DNA of 64,000 nucleotides, taken from the NCBI GenBank assembly GCA_965249765.1, contig CBDFMR010000005.1:992001-1056000 (forward strand), read 5' to 3'. A program made the translations under genes and the position numbers. Under the pieces are notes generated by a model that saw only the letters and a list, made by a program, of their open reading frames with translations, made no database searches and was not told the DNA's origin. Shown here piece by piece: positions 51,441 to 60,848 of the stretch; positions within the stretch are counted from its first letter, which is position 1, and every line of letters starts with the position of its first letter. The DNA comes from CBDFMR01 sp965249765 (GTDB lineage Bacteria; Bacteroidota; Bacteroidia; Chitinophagales; Saprospiraceae).

Positions 51441-52160
51441 TCAACATCCTCTGTCGAATGTCATGATTTCTATGTGGACGGTTGCATCGCCCATTTTCTT
51501 TATTTTGATAGGATGCTCGATCCTTACTTTCACTTCATTTACTTCTCCACTAGTATCAGTCAGATAAATGGTCTTGTCTCTAAACTCTTTGATGTGATCC
51601 GGCTCAATAAGCATGCTCTCTACAAGGTGGTAAGCATCCATGAGTCGCACACCGTTTAGTACCAATTCCTTATGGAGGTAACCAGGTCGCTCACTGCTGA
51701 TGAGTTTTTGATTGTTGTCGAGAGTATGTACGGTTTTGTGCAGTCCATCTTTAGTCATCACAGTGTCTACAACATGATCTTTGCCTAGACGGTACTCGGC
51801 CCAGGTAGTCAGAGGGTAACCTAGAGCGAGGTCAATGTCATTGGTCTCAAAATCATGGATCGGTATGGGTAGATGCGTGAGGAAGCCATCGAAGACATAC
51901 CCCTCGTCTCTATCGTGGGATACCATGACCCAAGTTCCACTGACATAGTCTACGGTATGAGTGTTGGAAACACTATCTATATGCGTGACGACCACTTCTT
52001 CACCATAAGGAATGACCTTGATTACTTCACCATTAATGTGTGGTGACATCCTCATGGTGAGTCCGGAGGGTGCAATAACATTGAGTTGTTGGATGAGGTG
52101 ATTGGCATTGAGAGAAATTGCCAGTACCATTGTGCTGATAATAAAAATTGTCTTTTTCAT
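51441..52160 (-). CDS. Secreted SH3b-domain protein of unknown function
   Basis: 239 residues with a signal peptide (TIFIISTMVLAISLNA). Residues about 27-95 match a bacterial SH3-like domain (NVIAPSGLTMRMSPHINGEVIKVIPYGEEVVV, then VSGTWVMVSHDRDEGYVFDGFL). The C-terminal 140 residues are not recognised (strands such as YLHKELVLNGVRLMDAYHLV). Such domains often bind peptidoglycan stem peptides. Single gene with its own terminator. Confidence 0.75.
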   Translation of the reverse strand: MKKTIFIISTMVLAISLNANHLIQQLNVIAPSGLTMRMSPHINGEVIKVIPYGEEVVVTHIDSVSNTHTVDYVSGTWVMVSHDRDEGYVFDGFLTHLPIPIHDFETNDIDLALGYPLTTWAEYRLGKDHVVDTVMTKDGLHKTVHTLDNNQKLISSERPGYLHKELVLNGVRLMDAYHLVESMLIEPDHIKEFRDKTIYLTDTSGEVNEVKVRIEHPIKIKKMGDATVHIEIMTFDRGC

Positions 52161-52227
52161 AACTATTAAATTTTTGATTGTGAAGGAATCTCTACTAGCT
52201 CAACAAGCTGAGTAGGCAGAAGAAGTA

Positions 52228-52389
52228 ATACCAATTTGAGTTTAAGATTGCGCATATGATTTCTTCAGAAATATTTCGAATATCGAGGCGAAAAACGGAG
52301 GCATAGCCTTAGCTACATCGAGTATTTTCAACGAAGAGATTTGGAATATGTCACGAAATAATCGCGTCATTTTATACTCAATTTGGTAT
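52228..52389. repeat. 162-bp inverted-repeat element (MITE-like)
   Basis: The ends ATACCAATTTGAGT (52228-52241) and ACTCAATTTGGTAT (52376-52389) are inverted repeats with one mismatch. The interior is also partly self-complementary, with the centre near GGCATAGCCTTAGC. No transposase and no plausible gene inside. The rest of the gap 52161-52542 shows nothing else I can support. Confidence 0.6.
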
Positions 52390-52542
52390 ATGTGGCAATG
52401 TCGAAGGCTTTGATTCTCATGGTTCCCTTTTTTTATTAACCACAAGATGTAGGCGAGTAGGGGAGCAATGCTCAGCTAACTACTAGGCGTAGGAATAATT
52501 CGAGTATACGTTAGATCTATGGTATTAAGACCGAAGGGACAA

Positions 52543-54117
52543 TTAATGAATAACAAGCTTCTTGGTCCAGGATTGACCGCTATCATTGACCCATTTTACA
52601 AAGACCAGGCCTTGAAGATCTTTTAAATCAAGGTCGAGGAAATTCCGATCAATAAGATGATTTTCAAAAAGAAGACCCCCATTAATGTCATAGATCAATA
52701 CTCGACCCGATTCTGCTTTATCAAGCATAATATGGCAGTGGCGCTGTGCAGGATTTGGGTAAATATCGAAGCCATTATTTGTTGATGCATTGTACTCAGG
52801 ATAAACCAATTTCACCTTAGTTCTTTCTGCTGCCATCATTTCAGTAAGGTCGATTGTTCCTCCGTCCATCATGATTATAAGTTGATCGACACCGTATCTG
52901 TTATCTATTGTGGCATTCTTGGCGAAAGATAAATGATGACTCTTCTTAAGGGTAATCATGGGTTCATCCGTCATGGGACCGATTAATGCCAATATACCAT
53001 CGAAGAGCAATGAGGCGTTTTCTTCAAAATTTATTTTCCCTCCTTGATGTAAGGCGAGCATTCCACTTCCATTCTGACCATAATGAAGATTTTGCGATTC
53101 CGATAGGATAAGCGAACCATCTTTCAACAATCTTATGCAGCCCGTTGGACCAAAGGTTAGATGTCCCCCTCTGTACCGAAACGAAGTGTTGTCACCACCG
53201 ATTAACTCCACAAGATTATTGCAATTACCATCATTCATTATGAGTTCGAGGGAGTGTCTCTTTGTCTGAGAAGTGCCAACGAAACCCGGGCGAATTTGAG
53301 TGAATTCCTGGAAATGTAGTGGATCACCTTGAGTAGATTTTATAACAATATGCTGACTATCTTGCACTGTTTCTTGAAAGACAACTTCCGTAATACTGGT
53401 GTTTCCTGAGCTAGGAATTCCATCTACATGATGATCAAGCAGAGGAGATGATGACAGAGAACTCGTAGGAATATTTACAATACCAGAATCATCAAAATAT
53501 GGAGTAGCATCTATAGTTGGTCCAAGTGTTTCCAATGAATAAACAGGTAAAAGAGTAAGCCTAAACGGAGTCATCATGCCGATCTTCATTCCTTCGTCGA
53601 ATTTAAGTTTAAAGTACAATTCTGTGAGTGATTGATGTTCGTATTTATCAGTTACCAAGCAAGAGTCTAGCCAGTAGTAGTTGCCATCATTGAACGGAAG
53701 TCTGAAATCTCGATAGTAATGGTCCTGGTCTAAGGTGTCCCAACTACGAGTTTGAAAATAGAGCTCTGAACATGGACCCTGACATGTGTTAGATACGTCG
53801 AGTATCCCCCCTGGATTACTAATTACACATGTTGATTGGTAGACAAAATTCTTTCTGAGAAAGTGAATCGTGGAATCAAGGCCTATATATCTGAAATATA
53901 CGAATTTGGAAGGATCCACCTCAGCCAGGATAATATAGTAGTCAGGTGGAGATATGAGTAGATCTATGCTGACATCTGGATCCTTTTGTCCATCTAATGT
54001 ATTGTCTAAAGTCTGATACATCTCCCATTGCTCGCCATTCTTAAGGTCGAAAATATCGAATTGAGAGTAGAGACCCATTGACCAAAACAATAATGCTAGA
54101 GGAAGTAGATTTTTCAT
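52543..54117 (-). CDS. Secreted protein with type IX sorting domain
   Basis: 524 residues: a signal peptide (LLPLALLFWSMGLYSQ), a long region of unknown function rich in beta strands, then a C-terminal T9SS type A sorting domain of about 75 residues (FDIYPNPAQRHCHIMLDK, GRVLIYDINGGLLFEN, DLQGLVFVKWVND, TKKLVIH). The sorting domain directs export through the type IX system (see porQ) and is cleaved on attachment or release. The passenger has no domain I recognise; repeated GGxLxFxxxA strands (GGHLTFGPTG, GGKINFEENASLLF) hint at a solenoid. Confidence 0.85.
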   Translation of the reverse strand: MKNLLPLALLFWSMGLYSQFDIFDLKNGEQWEMYQTLDNTLDGQKDPDVSIDLLISPPDYYIILAEVDPSKFVYFRYIGLDSTIHFLRKNFVYQSTCVISNPGGILDVSNTCQGPCSELYFQTRSWDTLDQDHYYRDFRLPFNDGNYYWLDSCLVTDKYEHQSLTELYFKLKFDEGMKIGMMTPFRLTLLPVYSLETLGPTIDATPYFDDSGIVNIPTSSLSSSPLLDHHVDGIPSSGNTSITEVVFQETVQDSQHIVIKSTQGDPLHFQEFTQIRPGFVGTSQTKRHSLELIMNDGNCNNLVELIGGDNTSFRYRGGHLTFGPTGCIRLLKDGSLILSESQNLHYGQNGSGMLALHQGGKINFEENASLLFDGILALIGPMTDEPMITLKKSHHLSFAKNATIDNRYGVDQLIIMMDGGTIDLTEMMAAERTKVKLVYPEYNASTNNGFDIYPNPAQRHCHIMLDKAESGRVLIYDINGGLLFENHLIDRNFLDLDLKDLQGLVFVKWVNDSGQSWTKKLVIH

Positions 54118-54171
54118 ATCGGATTGTTTGCCTTAAAATACCCAACTATTTGCCATTAACTTTCTCAGAAT

Positions 54172-55212
54172 CTATCCTTTAATCCTGGCGGACTTTTTTA
54201 ACGACATGATCTGAAACAAGACCACGGCAGCGAAAAGCATAAAGTAGTAAGTAAAAAATCGCCAAGTAGAAATGATGAGAGTGAGGATCTCTTTGGGGAT
54301 GGAATTGCCCAATATTAAGTAAAAAGATGCTTCAGCTCCTCCGGATGCACCAGGAGTAGGGATGAATAACATGGTGAGCCATACGAGCCACTGCTTGACA
54401 TAAATCTGGATTGTATTGAAGTCGATGTCCAGAGCATAAAGGATCACTCCCAGGACCGTAAACTTTGCCATCCAGGCAATGAAGACAAAGACCACATTAA
54501 GAAAAAATACTTTTTTGCCAGATCTAAAGATGAACTTCGCGTAGGTCTTCATCTCTCCGATGCCACTAGATAATTTGGTCATAAAAGAATTCCACTTGAC
54601 CCTCAATCCCTCAGGGATTAGCAAAGCCAGATAGGAGAATAAATTAAAAATCCCCATCCTTTTCATTACCATCAGGATGATAATAATAACCACTATGATG
54701 ATCACCGCCATCAAATTATTGGTCAGTGAATCAGCAAGTGATGAGAATATTTTAAAGATACTTTCACGACTGTATATGAATGCAACCAATAAGCCACTCA
54801 TATAAAACATGACATCTTCCAGAGCGCTTACGCCGAGGTACGTCGTCGCCTTTGGTGCAGAGAATCCATTCTCTACTAATAGCCCCAAGCGTATAGGTCC
54901 ACCACCTAGTATTGTAGGGGTAATCGCGGATCCCAGTTCTGAAGCAACAATGATTTTAAAGCATCGCCGTAAGGGAAGTTTTTCCTTTAAGAATTTGGTC
55001 CAGGAATAGAGTCGCAAAGTATTCATCAACCAGGGAATAAGCAACAGACCACCTATGATGACAAGGTAAACGAAGTTGATTTTTTGTAACTGAGATACGA
55101 TTTGACGATCCGTGGTAAAGAAAACAAATGCAAGGTGGGCCAGTATTCCTATACTCGCAATCCAGATAAGTCTATTGAGAATTTTCTTACCATCGAAGGT
55201 AGATTTGTTCAT
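54172..55212 (-). CDS. Flippase-like (lysylphosphatidylglycerol-synthetase TM) membrane protein
   Basis: 346 residues with about eight membrane helices. The pattern LPLRRCFKIIVASELGSAITPTILGGGPIRLGLLVENG and the late PTPGASGGAEASFYL matches the UPF0104/LPG_synthase_TM family. Members are thought to move lipids or act as flippases; the MprF synthase domain is absent. Function here is not determined. An acidic PG-lysyl transferase role is unlikely. Confidence 0.85.
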   Translation of the reverse strand: MNKSTFDGKKILNRLIWIASIGILAHLAFVFFTTDRQIVSQLQKINFVYLVIIGGLLLIPWLMNTLRLYSWTKFLKEKLPLRRCFKIIVASELGSAITPTILGGGPIRLGLLVENGFSAPKATTYLGVSALEDVMFYMSGLLVAFIYSRESIFKIFSSLADSLTNNLMAVIIIVVIIIILMVMKRMGIFNLFSYLALLIPEGLRVKWNSFMTKLSSGIGEMKTYAKFIFRSGKKVFFLNVVFVFIAWMAKFTVLGVILYALDIDFNTIQIYVKQWLVWLTMLFIPTPGASGGAEASFYLILGNSIPKEILTLIISTWRFFTYYFMLFAAVVLFQIMSLKKSARIKG

Positions 55213-55389
55213 ATACCCTTGCTATTGATAAAATGAAAGTAGGAAGATTCCTTTAACAGATGGGTGAATTTTTATGAAATTGGACGAACTACCTCATTAT
55301 GTACACACAATCTGGAAAAGATTCGATGATCGCTCGGCTTAAAGTTTTATATTATAACAATTAGTCATATTTTTCGCAGCTCTTAAAAG

Positions 55390-57672
55390 ATGGAAGAAGT
55401 AAGCATACCATATCTCGAACAACTCAATGATGTACAACGTCAAGCTGTCATGAAAATTGACGGTCCGATGATGGTCATTGCAGGCCCTGGATCGGGTAAG
55501 ACCCGTGTGCTCACATATAGGATAGCTCACCTTATAAAGTCGGGTATAGCCCCATGGAACATCCTGGCGCTCACCTTTACAAATAAGGCCGCACGTGAGA
55601 TGAAGGACAGGATCGAGCGGGTAGTAGGTGGCGATGCTCGTAAAGTATGGGCAGGAACATTCCACTCCCTGTTTGCAAGGATACTAAGAGTAGAGGCTCA
55701 TAAATTGGGTTACCCCAATGATTTTACCATTTATGATACTGACGATACTAAAAGTGTAATTACCGAGATCATCAAATCAATGAAACTCGACACCAAGGTG
55801 TATAATTCGTCAGCGATAAGATCACGAATATCAGCTGCCAAGACCAACCTCATCACACCCAAGAATTATGTCAGGAACCCTGATATGATAGAGTACGATC
55901 GTATCAACCGGCGACCGATGACACACTTGATCTATGAGAAATACGTGGCTAAATGCTTGAGAGCTGGTGCCATGGATTTTGATGACTTACTATTACAGAT
56001 GTATCGTCTGCTATATCAGAATCCTGAGAATACTCGTGAGAAATATCAGTACCAGTTCCGCTATGTTCTTGTTGATGAGTTTCAGGATACAAATCATCTG
56101 CAGTATTCTATCCTCAAGATGCTTACCTATTATCCTGACAGTCCGCAGAATGTTTGTATTGTCGGTGATGATGCGCAGAGTATTTACTCGTTTCGGGGTG
56201 CAACGATCGAGAACATCCTGCAATTTGAAAATGACTTTTCTGATGTGAAGACTTTCAAATTGGAACAAAATTATCGTTCGACAAGCTTTATCGTAGGAGC
56301 TGCGAATGAGGTAATTGACTACAATAAAAGGCAGATTGACAAGACCATTTGGACTGAGAAAGAGGGAGGACAGAAGATTAGAATTATCAAGGCGATGTCG
56401 GATAGTGAAGAGGGGAAGAGAGTTGCAGATAGCATCATAGAACAAAAGAATAGATTTAATCTGGCCAATAAGGAAATTGCGATTCTTTATCGTACCAATG
56501 CACAATCCAGAGCTTTTGAAGAGCAGCTAAGAAGAAAAAATCTCGTATACCGAATTTATGGAGGACTTTCTTTTTATCAAAGGAAGGAGGTCAAGGACCT
56601 CGTAGCTTACCTTAGGCTCACTACCAATGATAAGGATGATGAAGCGTTGAAGAGAATAATCAATTATCCTCGTCGAGGCATTGGAAAAACGACCATAGAA
56701 AAGATAAGAGTGCTTGCAGATGAAAATGATGTGAGTATGTGGCAAGTCATCAGTCAGATCGAATTCAATGTAAGAGCTAAAAAATCGATTGGAGATTTTG
56801 TATCCGCGATCAAGGGGTTTAAAGCACGAGCTGCAGATCAGGATGCCTATGAGATAGCCCTTTATATTTATCGTAGGTCAGGAATCCTGGATACTCTCAA
56901 AGCTGATACTTCCATTGAGGGAATGGGAAGGGTAGAAAATGTCAATGCATTGCTTGACGGAATAAAAGAATTTGTAGAGGATGACATGGTAGACATTGAC
57001 GGGGAATCTGAAGATAAATCCCTTAGTCGATTTCTCCAGACAATCTCCCTGATGACGGATCAGGATCAAAATAATGAGACCAATGATTCCATTACCCTCA
57101 TGTCTGCCCATGCAGCTAAGGGATTAGAGTTTAGGTCGGTCTTTGTAGTAGGTCTTGAAGAGAATTTATTTCCATCCTACATGTCCTTATCCTCACCAGA
57201 TCAGGTCGAGGAAGAAAGAAGATTGTTTTACGTTGCGCTTACAAGAGCCGAGGAACATTTGACATTGAGCTTTGCAAGAAGTAGATATCATTTTGGTCAA
57301 ATGAGATTTAATGATCCCAGCAGATTCCTTGACGAGATCTCTGAAGGCAACATTGATAATATCACCGTCCTACGGCAACGTGATGCTCAATCGTCTGGCA
57401 TGACATTCGGTTCACCAAAGAAATTGACAGGGAATTTCAAGCCACTACCGTCAGCACGACCTGTAAGCTTGGGTATCGATCCCAAAGATTTCAAACCGAA
57501 CCCTGAGCAAGATCTCCAGGCAGGAATGAAGGTCTTACATTTAAAATTTGGTCAAGGTAAGATTGTGAGTATTGATGACAGGCGTGTTGCGACCATCCAT
57601 TTTGACCAAATACGGGACAGTCCAGATAAGCGGATCATGCTCCAATATGCCAAACTTCAGATCCTAGATTAG
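55390..57672 (+). CDS. pcrA: UvrD/PcrA-type ATP-dependent DNA helicase
   Basis: Superfamily 1A 3'-5' helicase, 760 residues. Walker A AGPGSGKT at 31-38, GTFHSLFARILR, Walker B VLVDEFQDTNHLQY, motif III GDDAQSIYSFRGA, motif IV FKLEQNYRS, motif V ITLMSAHAAKGLEF, motif VI VALTRAEEHLTLS. The C-terminal KVLHLKFGQGKIV / ATIHFDQ strand is the PcrA Tudor-like domain that contacts RNA polymerase. It probably acts in repair and conflict resolution alongside mfd. queG starts 1 bp after the stop. Confidence 0.95.
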   Translation: MEEVSIPYLEQLNDVQRQAVMKIDGPMMVIAGPGSGKTRVLTYRIAHLIKSGIAPWNILALTFTNKAAREMKDRIERVVGGDARKVWAGTFHSLFARILRVEAHKLGYPNDFTIYDTDDTKSVITEIIKSMKLDTKVYNSSAIRSRISAAKTNLITPKNYVRNPDMIEYDRINRRPMTHLIYEKYVAKCLRAGAMDFDDLLLQMYRLLYQNPENTREKYQYQFRYVLVDEFQDTNHLQYSILKMLTYYPDSPQNVCIVGDDAQSIYSFRGATIENILQFENDFSDVKTFKLEQNYRSTSFIVGAANEVIDYNKRQIDKTIWTEKEGGQKIRIIKAMSDSEEGKRVADSIIEQKNRFNLANKEIAILYRTNAQSRAFEEQLRRKNLVYRIYGGLSFYQRKEVKDLVAYLRLTTNDKDDEALKRIINYPRRGIGKTTIEKIRVLADENDVSMWQVISQIEFNVRAKKSIGDFVSAIKGFKARAADQDAYEIALYIYRRSGILDTLKADTSIEGMGRVENVNALLDGIKEFVEDDMVDIDGESEDKSLSRFLQTISLMTDQDQNNETNDSITLMSAHAAKGLEFRSVFVVGLEENLFPSYMSLSSPDQVEEERRLFYVALTRAEEHLTLSFARSRYHFGQMRFNDPSRFLDEISEGNIDNITVLRQRDAQSSGMTFGSPKKLTGNFKPLPSARPVSLGIDPKDFKPNPEQDLQAGMKVLHLKFGQGKIVSIDDRRVATIHFDQIRDSPDKRIMLQYAKLQILD

Positions 57673-57673
57673 G

Positions 57674-58603
57674 ATGTTCACTTCCCCGGAAAAAAAGAAA
57701 GCTTTTATTATAGGAGAAGCTACTCGACTTGGTTTTGAAGGCGTTGCTTTTGCCAAAGCAGAATTCATGGATGAAGAAGCCAGACGTTTGGAAAATTGGT
57801 TGTCGACAGGATATCACGCTAAGATGTCTTACATGGAGAATCACTTTGACAAAAGAGTAGATCCTTCCAAGCTCGTTCCGGGAGCCAAGACCGTAATCAG
57901 TATGCTTTACAATTATCACAACCCAGAAAGGCAGAGTGATCCTGAAGCACCTAAAATTTCTCAGTATGCGTACGGTAGGGATTACCATAAAGTCGTTAAG
58001 AAGAAACTGAAGCACTTACTCAATAGTATAAGAGCTGAGATCGGAGATGTCCAAGGTAGGGGATTCGTAGATTCGGCTCCTGTAATGGAGAGGGACTGGG
58101 CCCGTCGTTCAGGACTGGGGTGGGTAGGTAAGCATACGCTGCTCATCACTAAGAAGAAAGGATCTTACTTCTTTCTGGCGGAGTTGATCATCGATCTGGA
58201 ATTGCCATATGATCATCCTATTGATGATTTCTGTGGAACCTGTACCAAATGCATAGATGCTTGCCCTACAGATGCCATCAGTGAGAATGGATACGTGCTG
58301 GATGGCAGCAAGTGTATTTCTTACCTCACCATTGAATTGAAGGAAAACATTCCATCGCAGTTTTCAGATAAGATGGACAATTGGATGTTTGGGTGTGATG
58401 TATGCCAGGACGTGTGTCCATGGAATCGATTTGCACATCGGCATAGCGAGCCCGACTTCGATCCATCAAGAAATTTGCTTGACAAAACCAAGGCAGAATG
58501 GGAAAGTCTTACTTCCCAAGAATTTGATGATCTATTTGAAGGATCGGCAGTAAAGAGAACTGGTTACGAAGGATTGATGAGGAACATTCGATTTATAGAG
58601 TAG
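57674..58603 (+). CDS. queG: Epoxyqueuosine reductase
   Basis: Cobalamin- and [4Fe-4S]-dependent last step of tRNA queuosine synthesis. 309 residues. Two ferredoxin-like sites: CGTCTKCIDACPTDAI near 186-197 and CDVCQDVCPWN near 240. The catalytic region ERDWARRSGLGWVGKHTLLI is intact. Short form without the C-terminal HEAT domain. Cotranscribed with pcrA (1-bp gap). Confidence 0.95.
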   Translation: MFTSPEKKKAFIIGEATRLGFEGVAFAKAEFMDEEARRLENWLSTGYHAKMSYMENHFDKRVDPSKLVPGAKTVISMLYNYHNPERQSDPEAPKISQYAYGRDYHKVVKKKLKHLLNSIRAEIGDVQGRGFVDSAPVMERDWARRSGLGWVGKHTLLITKKKGSYFFLAELIIDLELPYDHPIDDFCGTCTKCIDACPTDAISENGYVLDGSKCISYLTIELKENIPSQFSDKMDNWMFGCDVCQDVCPWNRFAHRHSEPDFDPSRNLLDKTKAEWESLTSQEFDDLFEGSAVKRTGYEGLMRNIRFIE

Positions 58604-58731
58604 GTATATTAAGTGCTTCGGTGAGTGATTGCAGATGGTAAATAAATGATACCTTGGAGTTAAAATATGGAAGTAGGAGAAGGAGTTAATGTTATAAGCG
58701 TATAAGTCTTGGTTTTATTAAATAACTGTTA

Positions 58732-59715
58732 ATGCCTCATATTTTAATTTTCTTCCTTCTGCTAGTAATTCGGAGTAATAAACCTTCTTACTATAGTGAA
58801 ATACACGAAGCAGAAAGTCATGTTATCAATTTTAATTATGAAAAGGCCTTTGATAAATATGACCGTATTTTTAGTCAGGGGACTATCTATTATATTAAGG
58901 ATGCACATAATGCTTTTATCTGTGCGAGAAAATTGGGAGACGATGAGAAGATTGAAAGAGCAGTAGATTATTTAAAGAGATTTCATTTAGATGAGAAGTA
59001 CATTGCTAGGTATCCAGAATTAAAATACTCTTCGCATAATGCTCTTGATTCTACTCTTGTCTCACATAGAGAAGATGTAAGTGATTTTTTGGATTCCTTG
59101 TTTCATGACGATCAGCAGCCAAGAGTTGATTGCAAAAAGTACCATAAAAATTATAATGCCGCTTGTAAAGAGAAATTTATTGTTGTAGACTCAATCAACT
59201 TGAAAAGATTTGAGGAATTCGTTAATGTGAATACCTTTCCAAATGAATCTCATCTGAGTGAATGTATACCAGGAAATCTCCCAAAATTCTACGTCATATT
59301 ACTTCATAATTCAGGATTAAGAGGAATTTACCTTAGAGAGATTCTGCATACACAGGTCTTGGGATATAATTTTCATCCACAATTGCTTGCCGATCTTGAT
59401 GAGGCATGTTTAGATACTATGAAAAGGAAGACTTACGGTCTAGGGAACGCAATAATACTTAACGGCAATCTGTATACTTTTCCATTAGAAGAAGATAATC
59501 CTGGACTGGTAGAAATCAATTCCAAAAGAGATAAGATCATGTTGGAAGACTTAAACACTTATCTCAAGAAAGTTGAATTTCAATTCTTCCACCCAGAATT
59601 TAGATTAATCTACGGATTTCTTATTAAGGACTTTAAGGCAGGAGCAGAGATGACACAAGTGCTGTCAACTAAATGGGCAGATTGTAAAGTTGAAGAGTAT
59701 CAACCACCCGATTAG
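58732..59715 (+). CDS. Secreted DUF6624-like protein, first of a tandem pair
   Basis: 327 residues with a short signal (HILIFFLLLVI), then a helical TPR-like region (AFDKYDRIFSQGTIYY, DAHNAFICARKLGDDEKIERAV) and a C-terminal domain resembling the next gene: VDSINLKRFEEFVNVNTFPNE, YVILLHNSGLRGIYL, YGLGNAIILNG. The order (Asp, Asn, PNE, H, YG) follows the DUF6624 pattern, but weaker than in the neighbour. Function unknown. Likely a diverged duplicate. Confidence 0.65.
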   Translation: MPHILIFFLLLVIRSNKPSYYSEIHEAESHVINFNYEKAFDKYDRIFSQGTIYYIKDAHNAFICARKLGDDEKIERAVDYLKRFHLDEKYIARYPELKYSSHNALDSTLVSHREDVSDFLDSLFHDDQQPRVDCKKYHKNYNAACKEKFIVVDSINLKRFEEFVNVNTFPNESHLSECIPGNLPKFYVILLHNSGLRGIYLREILHTQVLGYNFHPQLLADLDEACLDTMKRKTYGLGNAIILNGNLYTFPLEEDNPGLVEINSKRDKIMLEDLNTYLKKVEFQFFHPEFRLIYGFLIKDFKAGAEMTQVLSTKWADCKVEEYQPPD

Positions 59716-59774
59716 ATTTTCGTTGTTAATTATATCTAAAATTATTAATTGTGCTGTAGTGAAATTCCAATCAT

Positions 59775-60749
59775 ATGAGTAGCTATAAATTTGCATTGAC
59801 AAAAATCGTCCCCAATAAAGAACAACTGAGAGTATCTTTATTCGTGCTATTATTAAGTGTGGTGTCTTCAATTATCAGTGGACAGAGCTATGTGCCTATT
59901 CCATTGAAGAAAGACTCGTTTTATACTAAGTACAGAAATTATAACAATTATTATGACAGTTGGGTTAGTCAAATAAAGGGGCATACAAAAGAAATTGTGG
60001 ATCACAATAGGCATTGGAATAATAAGTGTCATTCATATTGGAATAGATATATTACATATTGTAAAGCACTCACCGATGATCCCAGTGATATAATAATTCT
60101 TTTTTTGGATATGTATACTTATGCTCCGCATAATAGTTGTAGAAGTTATTATGGAACACAAAGGAGCAGTATTTTAAAACCTAAGAATCTGGTAATTGAA
60201 AAATATTATTCTAAGCAGTTCCAGGTTTTTGATGCTCTTTGTGATTGCCTTAACAAGACTTATAATCAGGAGCTTATGAATATTTTAAAAGATATTGATG
60301 AGAAAGATCAGAGATATAGGGGGAGTGGAAGTTCCGTGTCTGCAATGATTGCCGACGGGCGGTGGGATAAGCAGATAGTCTTAGATTCACTTAATTTAAT
60401 AAAGGCCAAGGAAATTATTGACAAGTACGGATACCCGGACAGATCCCTTGTGGGCCTGGAATATGAGGAGTCTATTTTTTACGTGATTCAACATTCCAAC
60501 ATTGAAATGATGATTGAATCCCTTCCAATGATTAAAGAAAAGATCGATGCTCATCTACTCAATCCAGTTACCTATCCAATGTTGTTTGATAGAATAGAAA
60601 TGTTACAAGGCAGACCACAACATTATGGAACCCAATACTTGCTCGATAAGCGGGATGAGAAGGATGTTCTGTATGATGTTTACGATTCTAAAAACTTAAA
60701 TAAACGTAGAGCCGAATACTGTCTTCCTCTAGTAGAAGGGTACAATTAA
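59775..60749 (+). CDS. Secreted DUF6624 protein, second of a tandem pair
   Basis: 324 residues with a membrane or signal segment near 20-37 (VSLFVLLLSVVSSIISG). The C-terminal domain matches what I know of DUF6624: IVLDSLNLIKAKEIIDKYGYPDRSLVGLEYEESIFYVIQHSN, then FDRIEMLQGRPQHYGTQYL and the end YDSKNLNKRRAEYCLP. The middle region (YWNRYITYCKALTDDPSDI) is Tyr/Asn-rich and not recognised. Function of the family is unknown. Probably cotranscribed with the previous gene (59-bp gap). Confidence 0.75.
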   Translation: MSSYKFALTKIVPNKEQLRVSLFVLLLSVVSSIISGQSYVPIPLKKDSFYTKYRNYNNYYDSWVSQIKGHTKEIVDHNRHWNNKCHSYWNRYITYCKALTDDPSDIIILFLDMYTYAPHNSCRSYYGTQRSSILKPKNLVIEKYYSKQFQVFDALCDCLNKTYNQELMNILKDIDEKDQRYRGSGSSVSAMIADGRWDKQIVLDSLNLIKAKEIIDKYGYPDRSLVGLEYEESIFYVIQHSNIEMMIESLPMIKEKIDAHLLNPVTYPMLFDRIEMLQGRPQHYGTQYLLDKRDEKDVLYDVYDSKNLNKRRAEYCLPLVEGYN

Positions 60750-60848
60750 CTCTTTCAAAGAGAAGCGAATATCCTATTTATAATCTAGGAAACTAAAAAT
60801 AAAGCAGAAAGTAGGATTGCTCATTCTAAATCTAATATCTTCGCATAT

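Noticed and set aside
52242..52445. 67-codon minus-strand frame across the 162-bp inverted-repeat element
   Set aside because: It runs over the terminal repeat and both flanks and has no family features. It is a by-product of the repeat.
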